Notes under the pieces: generated by a model | Database searches by the model: none | What the model was told of the DNA's origin: nothing | Seen by the model: the letters and a program-made list of their open reading frames with translations, nothing else | Assembly (NCBI GenBank): GCA_026008535.1 | Contig: BRKX01000018.1 | Span: forward strand, 45,439,588-45,503,587 | Reading direction: 5' to 3' | Source: Perilla frutescens | Taxonomy: Eukaryota > Streptophyta > Magnoliopsida > Lamiales > Lamiaceae | DNA: 64,000 nt | Shown here: positions 56,724 through 64,000 of the stretch, in pieces | Numbering within the stretch: the first letter of the stretch is position 1 | How the letters are laid out: each line of letters begins with the position of its first letter | Position numbers and translations under genes: made by a program

Positions 56724-57665
56724 TATGTGCACGGCTCATTTTTGCTTACATTTTGGAGTTAGTTCCAGACGTCTTTAATATATTTTCCTAAATCATGAAT
56801 TACCCTTTTACTTGTTTTTTTTTCTTTCAATATGTTGCATGGCTAATTAGTTAGTGTTGGAGTTGAGTGGGATGAGGGTGTGGTGAATGAATATGCATGA
56901 GGCTAATCGGGCTTAACACACCTCGCGAAGATTCCTAGCTTCAACTCGGGACAAACGATGACACAACAGTGAGGAGTCTATGTGGCTGATCACTCTTAGC
57001 CAAATCATTGTTGCTGTACGTCAGGGTGGAAGTAAGGGTGACCGATTCCCTGATGAGCCACTAAGTGATAAACCGGGTGAGGAAGCCTAGAGATGACTAA
57101 GCCCGGAGATTGAAGTATAGGTGGATATGGGCACAACGCCAAAGGGGTCCCATATGCCAGCGTTGGGTTCCTCCGATTGAAGGCTGTCATCCTTGCAAAC
57201 CCTCTGCATAACTCTCTTCTTTGGGTCCTGGATGGTAAGAGACTAAGAGTCACCGACCGTATCGCTCTTAACATACACCGTAAGAAGGAATTGGGGGGGG
57301 GGGGGGGGTGTAAGGCGACCATACCTACTCCTTATAACCAAACGGTCAGAACGATATATCCATGTGTATGTGCTCGGGATTGCATGAATTCACTAGTCCG
57401 ATTCCATACTTAACTCGAACATGTTTGTTTATTGCTTGATATAGTTTATATTTTTAGCGTTGATTTACATTAAGGTTGCAGGAACGAATTAGTGACAGTA
57501 ATTCTCTCAAAGTTCCAGAAAAGCTTAGTTAGGATAAGAAGGTTAACACTCATCGTGGGATCCACATCCGCCTTCTGGCACTATATTAGCCACTGAAGGC
57601 ACATTCAAACATCTACCGGGTTACGTCCATAGGTGTAATTTTGCACGCTAAACGACGGCGTGTCA
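56724..57665 (+). repeat. 3' LTR of the outer element, right piece
   Basis: Matches 25784-26712 of the 5' LTR and ends GTGTCA at 57665. About 478 bp of LTR (equivalent to 25306-25783) are missing between the two 3' LTR pieces, lost together with the end of inner copy B. A run of about 17 G lies near 57293-57308. Confidence 0.88.
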
Positions 57666-57731
57666 AACAACAATCACTTTGACACAAAATAAAACTCCCA
57701 TAACAACAATCAAAACAAAACGGAGGGAGTA
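57666..57731. mobile_element. Right part of the split Stowaway-like MITE
   Basis: Ends with aaaacggagggagta, the reverse complement of the terminus at 25060-25073. The following taaattaatctgactata matches the copy 1 flank at about 16985, which supports that both sides of the retrotransposon stack belong to one interrupted locus. Confidence 0.6.
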
Positions 57732-58724
57732 TAAATTAATCTGACTATATTACGTAAATTAACTAATTGCTAACTGAAACAAATTACATAACATTTTGTA
57801 TTACATATGATAACAATAGTTGTCTTTAATCGTTTTTCTACTATTAGTGAATCAATATTGGCCTCAGCAAGATTCGAACCTGGGTCAACGGATGGCAAGG
57901 GTTTAAGCCTTGCACCTGAAACCATGTACACTAGTGACTGTTTGTGTTATAATTTAGAAATAATATATATACATATACACACGAACTCTATTTTGATTGA
58001 ATTTTAATTTCTAAATTAAATAATTATAATATTCTTTATTTATTTAAATATCGATTATAATTCTTAATATTATATATTTAATATAAAATATAATTATATT
58101 CCATCATTTTTTTAATACTGGATTATTTTATTAATATTCTCAAATATTATATATTTATGATTAATAATATTTATAAAAATAAAAATAAAGTGATAAAAAT
58201 TATTAAAACAAAAAATGATTTAATTAGTCAGTAATTGAAAATAAAAAATATTAAAAATAATATAAAATATTAAAAAATTAAAGAAAATTATAAAAAATTC
58301 AAAAAATAAAATATTTGAGAAAATTAATTTTCTCAAATATTATATATTTATAACATATACAAAAATATAATTAAAAGTATTAAATAAATGACTTAATATA
58401 ATTATATTTTAAAATATTATAGTATTATAAATTAAAATATTAAAAAAAAAATTAAAAAATTAAAAAAAAATAATATAAAATATTAAAAAATAAAAAAAAT
58501 CTAAAAATATAAGATAAAATATTAAAAATATTAATTTCAAATTCATAATTAGTAGTAATTGAAATATAAAAAAATAAAAGTTAAAAAATTAAAAAATACA
58601 TTAAAATATTAAAAAGATTAATTTCAAATTCGTAATTAGTAGTAGTTGAATAATAACAAAATTAAAAAAAAGAAAAGAAATAAAAAAATTAACAAAAATT
58701 AAAAAATTCAAATTTAATCTTAGC
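57732..58724. other. Flank of copy 2, then AT-rich sequence
   Basis: The first 50 bp are homologous to the diterpene synthase locus. 57960-58720 is extremely AT-rich with aaaaattaaaaatatt-like runs and no gene. No equivalent of diterpene synthase exons 1-2 was found here, so the 5' end of copy 2 is lost. Confidence 0.6.
57845..57955 (-). mobile_element. Possible tRNA-derived SINE fragment
   Basis: On the minus strand GGTTCGAATC (57871-57880) is an excellent RNA polymerase III box B. About 40-50 bp before it is a weaker box A-like segment (TAGTGTACATGG). Sequence such as AGGCTTAAACCCTTGCC between them is common in plant SINE heads. No poly(A) tail or target duplication was confirmed. Confidence 0.4.
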
Positions 58725-59031
58725 TGCAGAAAATTTCGTAGCTAATTCCGCCGCTAGCATAAAAAAAGAAAAAAAAGAAAAAAAAAAAATTTGTTTAACG
58801 ATGGATTTTTCTGTCGCTATTTCTGTCGTTAATCTTAAAAAATACAATTCTAAAATTAAATTATTACGTGTAACGATGGATTATTATGTCATTAAGTTAG
58901 TGATGAATGTTGTGTCTCCATTTCCGTCGGTAATTTAATCCATCACAGTTCCATCGCTAATTTCGTCGCCCGTGTTGACCGAATACATTCCGTCGTCATT
59001 TCCGTCGCTATAGTGATATTTTCTTGTAGTG
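58725..59031. mobile_element. Right terminus of a CACTA (En/Spm) element
   Basis: The block ends with ttttcttgtagtg at 59019-59031, the reverse complement of the CACTACAAGAAAA terminus of plant CACTA transposons. Before it, subterminal repeats of the type cgtcgctatttc/ccgtcggtaa occur in several copies. The opposite terminus was not found, so the left end is lost or the element is very short. Confidence 0.75.
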
Positions 59032-59633
59032 TTTAGCACTTCCATTTCCTTTTTTAGCACTTGTAGTTCATGTTTGAATATCTGATAAGTGACAATGTTA
59101 GCATTTGTAATCTTGTTTATGATGACAAAGACATTATAATAACAGATATTTGTGATTTTTCTCAAAAGAAAATTCGTATTAGTTGTATTAAAAACTATAT
59201 TAGCATTATCAAATCATTTATTAGCCTTTCATAAAAAGGAATATAAGTAGTGTGTATATTAAAATTATACGAAATCAGCATTTTGTACTAATTGAAACAC
59301 GTTATCGTTTGCATCTGTGAAGGACATATTATTTTCTCAATTTTTGGTGCGAAACCTATATCCTCATAATATTGTTATTAATTAAATTTAATGCATTATC
59401 ATTAAAGTAAACGACTTATTAGCAGTATAAAGAACTATATTTGCAGCACAGACAATCATATTAGCATTAACAAAACCTTTATTAGTAGCAAAAAAAGAAT
59501 ATCAGTTATGTGTATTATCATTACAGAAAAGAATATTACTACCATTAATAAAAAATCAGTATGAGAAGTACAAAAAAAATGTATCTACTTCTTTCCATAG
59601 TTCCTAGAATCATGATTGCATTTCTTGATACAC
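59032..59633. repeat. Non-coding block with degenerate ttagca repeats
   Basis: Phrases such as ttagcattatcaaa, ttagcattaacaaaac and tattagcagtataaag recur with irregular spacing across 59090-59560. No gene is seen. Origin unknown. Confidence 0.5.
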
Positions 59634-59858
59634 TTAGATCCTTAAAGGTTTCTTTTTGCGTTCCGCGTTCGCCTCTTCTTTTGATTTTATACGACTTCCA
59701 CTACCTTTAGTCTTCACAAAGTCAGGTGGAAGCACCTCAACTTCACTAGATGCAGACAACCCATAAAATTCAGAAAATAACCTACTCTTCTTTGACAAAG
59801 TATCATCTTCAAAATCATCAGATAAAAACCCATCTCTTAACTCACGTTTACTCTGCAA
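59634..59858 (-). pseudogene. Possible C-terminal fragment of a FAR1-related protein
   Basis: A 74-codon frame contains VLPPDFVKTKGSGSRIKSKEE followed by a basic KKKPL end. 'KTKGSG.R.KS' near the C-terminus resembles FAR1-related (Mutator transposase-derived) proteins as I remember them. The SWIM zinc finger and the transposase domain are absent nearby. Treat as a tentative relic; it could also be chance. Confidence 0.35.
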
Positions 59859-60472
59859 AAATAAAGGCTTAAAAACTACAATCCGTGCAAAGGAGTGTTT
59901 AATGATACTGCATGCAAGTATTCTTGAATAGGCAGGAACATAGGCAAGAATAATAAATAAAATGCAGTAAAAGTACGCACGAGATTGATAACCTAGTTCA
60001 GTTAATCAACCTACTCTGGGGGGACTTCGGCCAAACTTGAAGATTCGTTCACTACTCCTTTATGAAGACTTGAGGAACTTATACATACAGGACTCCCTTC
60101 TTATACTGCCCGTTCTTCTTCACGAACTCTTTGATCAATGAAAGCTGTGAGATCCCCTCACAACCGTGACACTAGACTCCCTCTAGCTACCAACAACTTC
60201 AACTTACAATCTCTCCTGAGATTGCGTACAAAAAGGATTAACAAAACCCCTCACGTGTTTCACTCAAAAACACTCAATGCTAGACTATCATGTTGAACAG
60301 TTTAGGGAACAACTTCTAACTATTACAATAATCACAAATCAACGACTCTCAAACACTATTTTAGAGAATCAAATAATGGAGGGGGGGATGAACCACCGAT
60401 TGTTGAATGAATCGGCCTTCTTATACTTCATGCTTCCTTTGTTGACTTGATCTTCAATCTTCATCAACAAGG
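59859..60472. other. Non-coding, repeat-like sequence
   Basis: Contains gataacctagttcagttaatcaacctactctgggggga, a phrase resembling leader or LTR sequences of plant retroelements. No open reading frame of significance. Confidence 0.4.
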
Positions 60473-60937
60473 TGTGATACCCCAACCCTTTTTGCTAAAT
60501 TATAAATTATAATTTTAGTAAATGAAGTTGAATTAATATTGTTGAATATTAATCATGTGTGTATGTATGTATTATGCCGTTATTTTATTGCAGGTTGTTC
60601 CACTCCAACCGATACGTCATAGCACACATTGGTATTATACTGAGTATATAATACAGTTTGAATTTTAAATATTAAAGTGTCGAGTTATATGATAAAGAAT
60701 GATTGTAATTGCGTTTAATTTTATGTTTGTCATACCTTAATTTTATGCAATTTCGGTGTGTGCATTAAATGAGTAGTGATTATATGTGTTTTCAAAAATA
60801 GCATAAATCGAGGGTCTCGCTGAGTTTCGGTAGGGTTTCGTCCGGAGGTCATAACTTTTGACTCGGTTGGAACCACGAGGCCCATAAGTACTCAAATCGA
60901 AGATCTTTCAAAAATCTACAGTCTGAGCTCAACCATC

Positions 60938-61085
60938 AGGCGCGACCTGGTCCAGGCCGCGTGGAAGTGGCTCTGCAACGCGACCTGGAGGCGCGACCCG
61001 TTGGGGCCGCGTGAGACCACTTTAGAGAGCTGTTTTTCTTTGTCTCGAGTGCGGCCTCCGAGCGCGACCACCCCTAGGCCACGCC
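60938..61085. repeat. GC-rich gcgcgacc repeats
   Basis: The motif GCGCGACC(TGG) and ggccgcgtg occur several times (for example near 60939, 60979, 60991 and 61060), unlike the AT-rich surroundings. Likely part of the LTR U3 region. Confidence 0.6.
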
Positions 61086-61984
61086 CCGTTTCGGAATTTT
61101 CATTCTTTAAATGCCCCACTTAACCATTTCACCCTCATTTCTCTCTTCTCTTGGACGACTTCTTCCCAAATTCTCTCAAGAAATCCTTAAACTTTTGGGA
61201 GAGGATTCTACCATCATCATCCATCATCTAAGGTAATCTAATACCACTTCCCTCTTGATATTAAGCTCCATTCTTGTTGATTTGAGTTTAGGATTTAAAT
61301 CCCAAAAATTAGGGTTTTTCGATTCTAATGATTCTCATGCTTTGATATCTCAAACATATGGTTTATTTACTCCATTGAAGCTATATGTCAAGTTATATCG
61401 AATTCCTCTGGTTCATTGTTGCTAGGGTTTGGATTTTTGCCCTAATTTCCCCTTGTTTTGTTGATGTTTGGTTGGAGATGTTGTGATGCCTTTATGGAGT
61501 TGATTTTCATGTATGCTAGAGCCCTTAGATGAAGGTGTTTGTATTTGAAATATTGGGTTTAAAGGATTTAAATTGAGTCATGATCATGTGGTTTGAATGT
61601 GTGCACGTAATGTGTTCGATTAAATGTCTCAAAGAGTTTTAATGTGTATTTTGAGTCCAAAATCATAGTATGAGCTTGTATATCCATGATTGTGTATGTG
61701 GATATGTTTGAAGACCTTAAAACAAAGTATAGCATGAGTTTGGTCTAAATTATGATTTAATTGTATAACTCGACATCTAAAATGAAAAAGGGATTTAAAG
61801 GTCCTAGGCGACGTATTGCGGCTCGAGGTGGACAACTTGTGCACCACAAATGAGTATTTCAAGGTTGAGAAATTGTGAAAGCGTCTCATAAGGTGGGGTA
61901 ACTCTAAACTGTGAACACGTGTAAAGTTATAGTTATTGTTGTGCTTTGATTGTATAAGTATGAAGGGTCTTCGGACCAGAGATA

Positions 61985-62050
61985 AAAGAGATCCTTCGGG
62001 GCATAACAGAGATCCTTCGGGATCGACAAAGAGATCCATTGAGATCGATA
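61985..62050. repeat. Short tandem repeats agagatccttcggg
   Basis: Three imperfect units of about 20-23 bp (agagatccttcgggg.., agagatccttcgggatcga.., agagatccattgagatcga) lie in a row. Confidence 0.75.
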
Positions 62051-62250
62051 ATAGACTCGTTAATGTCCTTCTTGGGGGGTAGTATGTCTGCGGGCATCCC
62101 TACAGGGATAAAGACGTTCATTAACGGGGGCATCATGATGTTTGCACCCTACGGGGTTGAGACTAGTCTCCACAAAAGAAAAGAAGTATCCATATGTTAT
62201 ATTTTCACTTGTGCAATTGGCTATAACTGTTTACAGTGTTCTCCACTGAG

Positions 62251-64000
62251 TGTAACAGCCCGGTCCCGAGGAGGGGGACGGGGTTGTTGTGCGTAAAATA
62301 GCACGAAAAATCAAAAATCCAGGGGGGTGTTTTTAAAATTAAACTAAGTTAGCGCCTCAAGAACTTAGTTAACTTAACTTTATGACTTGGAAGAACTATC
62401 GTTTTCAACGAATCAATAAGGGTCAAATGGGTCGAAGGATTCACTCGAGTCAAAGGAATGCCAAATCATAGGCCAACCGAAATTTAAACAGAATCCAAAG
62501 ACAAACAGATAGGGATTTGACTTTTCAAATAAACAAGACCTCATCATAGGCCAAATCAACTAAGACTCATAAATAGGTCGGAGTCAAATATACCTTATTG
62601 TCCTCTTCATAGGACGGATCAAGAAAACTACTTAAGGTTAACTTGGACGAGCAGAAACATGCTTGAAAGAAAAAGCCTCTTTGTAGGCGAACAATAATAA
62701 CAAGCATGCAAGACTTATTCACAAGCCAACTGAAGATGAATAGATACCAGAATGCTCAACAGGTACGACTATTCAAATAACTCAAAATTCAAAAAAGGCA
62801 TAGACGGGTATGTCAAAAGATCATGCTTCAAAGGCTTTATTGACAACTAGGATTCATAGCATTAACACATGCTACTATCAAGAATCAAGTTACACATCTC
62901 AAGACTAAATACTAACATAAGAGAACTTAGCAGAAACTTAGCGGAATAAATCATGTAACATATAGAGCAACAAACTTGAAACCTCAGACAACCCCACCAG
63001 CAGCACATCACCGGCCTCCGCATCTCAACCTGAAAATATTTGAAAAAGAGGGTGTGAGCACTAATGTACTCAATGGGGTTTTACGAGAAAACTCTTTAAT
63101 AAACTTTCGAATATCCAATTATCAACTGACGGCATATGGAGAGCAAATCGCAAAAGCCCTCTCCATACCCGCAAAACCTTTTACTTCCTTTCTTGGCGCC
63201 TTTCCTGGCTCAAACCTATTGTCTACTGCACCCTTATGCCTTAGGATGAGAGAGGGGTTACCTCAAGTATCCTCTGAGTATGCGAGGGGATTACCCAGCA
63301 GTGACTCCCTTTACTTTCAAATGTTCAACATTAGTGACACGAAGGTCACATCATGATAATGTAAATAAACTGTTCTTTGAGCTCGATAACCTGCTTACAA
63401 CACAAGCTATATCCTTCCTTAACTTCCTTCCTTACTTAACCTTAACCTTCCTTACTTAACTTAGCTAACAATACGAAGCCTAGAGCAATCGTCTAAGGCT
63501 AATCCTTTAATTGAGCATGATCCCGGCCTATAAGGGATTTATAACTTACCCTAAAAGGAAATCCTTAACTATACGAGCTTGAACAAAGCATAACATTCAA
63601 ATGCAAGGAAATGAACGCGGATAAACATCGATTGCAATTAAAGCAATTCTAGATCTCAGGCTAGCATCAATCGTATTTAAACAATTCTAGTATATCTAAA
63701 CATACTTGAGAGCTCACTTAACTTATAATAACTTACTTTATCTTATCAAACTTAAATAACAATTCAACAATATCATGCATATAACTTCATTTATTCATTT
63801 CCTTTCCTTGTACAGAGACTAAACAGGCAGAGCATAAAATATTTTAATTGGATATTCATCTTGCCCTATCATGCTTCTAGAGCTTAATAGCTCAAACCTT
63901 ATACTTGGTTTAGAACCACCCACCTCGATGACGAACATCTCGATAACGAGCACGTAGACGAAGCAACGAGCCGAAAATCCTTCCTCGGTCCTCCTCGGGG
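62251..64000 (-). repeat. LTR-like block running off the window
   Basis: Begins TGTAACAGCCCGGTCCCGAGG on the plus strand, a common LTR edge in plant Gypsy elements. The window ends with cctcggtcctcctcgggg, an inverted echo of that start. Minus-strand phrases such as gttttctcgtaaaaccccattg suggest minus orientation. No coding region is seen. Confidence 0.35.

Larger units (their letters stand above)
25217..57665 (+). mobile_element. Outer Gypsy element, Athila type, with nested insertions
   Basis: Own parts: 5' LTR 25217-26712, primer site, gag, pol, a 3' ORF, non-coding 3' region (34179-35258 and 39958-40113), polypurine tract, and 3' LTR in two pieces (40127-40240 and 56724-57665). The order protease, reverse transcriptase, RNase H, integrase and then an extra ORF matches the Athila lineage. 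Two later LTR elements sit inside it. The left 26 bp of the 5' LTR are missing, so the target duplication cannot be checked. Confidence 0.88.
60473..62250 (+). repeat. LTR-like block, probably Gypsy
   Basis: Begins TGTGATACCCCAACCC, a start typical of large Gypsy LTRs. It contains a GC-rich set of repeats (60938-61085) and a pyrimidine-rich leader (61130-61170), followed by a gtaatctaa junction that may be a splice donor. It ends where another LTR-like sequence starts at 62251. No target duplication or partner LTR was found. Confidence 0.4.

Noticed and set aside
57845..57955. A tRNA gene on the minus strand
   Set aside because: Only box B is good; no cloverleaf can be drawn and box A is weak, so a SINE fragment is more likely.
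59032..59165. A coiled-coil exon (HELQVLKKEMEVL) next to the CACTA terminus
   Set aside because: A splice acceptor-like site precedes it, but it lies downstream of the stop of the only possible partner frame and has no further exon support.
61985..62050. CRISPR-like spaced repeats
   Set aside because: Units are contiguous, degenerate and lie in an LTR-like block of a plant nuclear genome.

Overview
The window is plant nuclear DNA, from a eudicot. It contains split genes with GT-AG introns, a clearly recognisable plant NAA20, a TPS-c (class II) diterpene synthase and Copia, Gypsy/Athila, CACTA, Mutator, hAT and Stowaway-type transposons. The closest recalled matches of the diterpene synthase, and a Phe in place of the ent-CPS catalytic His, resemble the mint family (Lamiaceae). 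That assignment is an inference from memory, not a search result.

Layout. Positions 1-1780 hold the edge of a minus-strand LTR element (initiator-Met-type primer site at 437-449) and non-coding sequence. 1784-4823 is a 5'-truncated Ty1/copia element whose 156-bp 3' LTR ends 166 bp before the NAA20 start codon. 4990-7498 is an apparently intact 6-exon NAA20 gene (174 aa, catalytic subunit of N-terminal acetyltransferase B). Tail-to-tail with it, 7761-18000 on the minus strand is a 14-exon class II diterpene synthase. All its exon phases join, giving 776 codons without a stop. Its catalytic DxDD motif reads DVDC, and the ent-CPS catalytic His position is Phe244 beside Asn302. Its introns carry five TIR elements with visible target-site duplications.

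19519-25216 is a second, tandem copy of the same gene, clearly dead: it has two nonsense codons, +2 and +8 nt frameshifts, a lost splice acceptor, a deleted half exon, missing ends and an exonic solo LTR. The two copies serve as empty-site references for each other. Intron 3 of copy 2 holds a 556-bp near-perfect foldback.

25217-57665 is a stack of nested LTR retrotransposons inserted into a Stowaway-like MITE in the 5' flank of copy 2. An outer plus-strand Athila-type element (5' LTR, gag, pol, 3' ORF, split 3' LTR) contains a non-autonomous gag-only LTR element (35259-39957). Its 3' LTR is broken by a minus-strand Athila array (40241-56723) arranged as LTR-interior-LTR-truncated interior. 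All pol genes carry stops, frameshifts or deletions. 57732-64000 holds a SINE-like fragment, AT-rich sequence, a CACTA terminus, a possible FAR1-related fragment and two LTR-like blocks.

The biologically distinctive part is the diterpene synthase pair: one structurally intact gene with an unusual catalytic centre and one decaying paralogue sharing the same loss of the third DxDD aspartate. NAA20 is the only housekeeping gene recognised.
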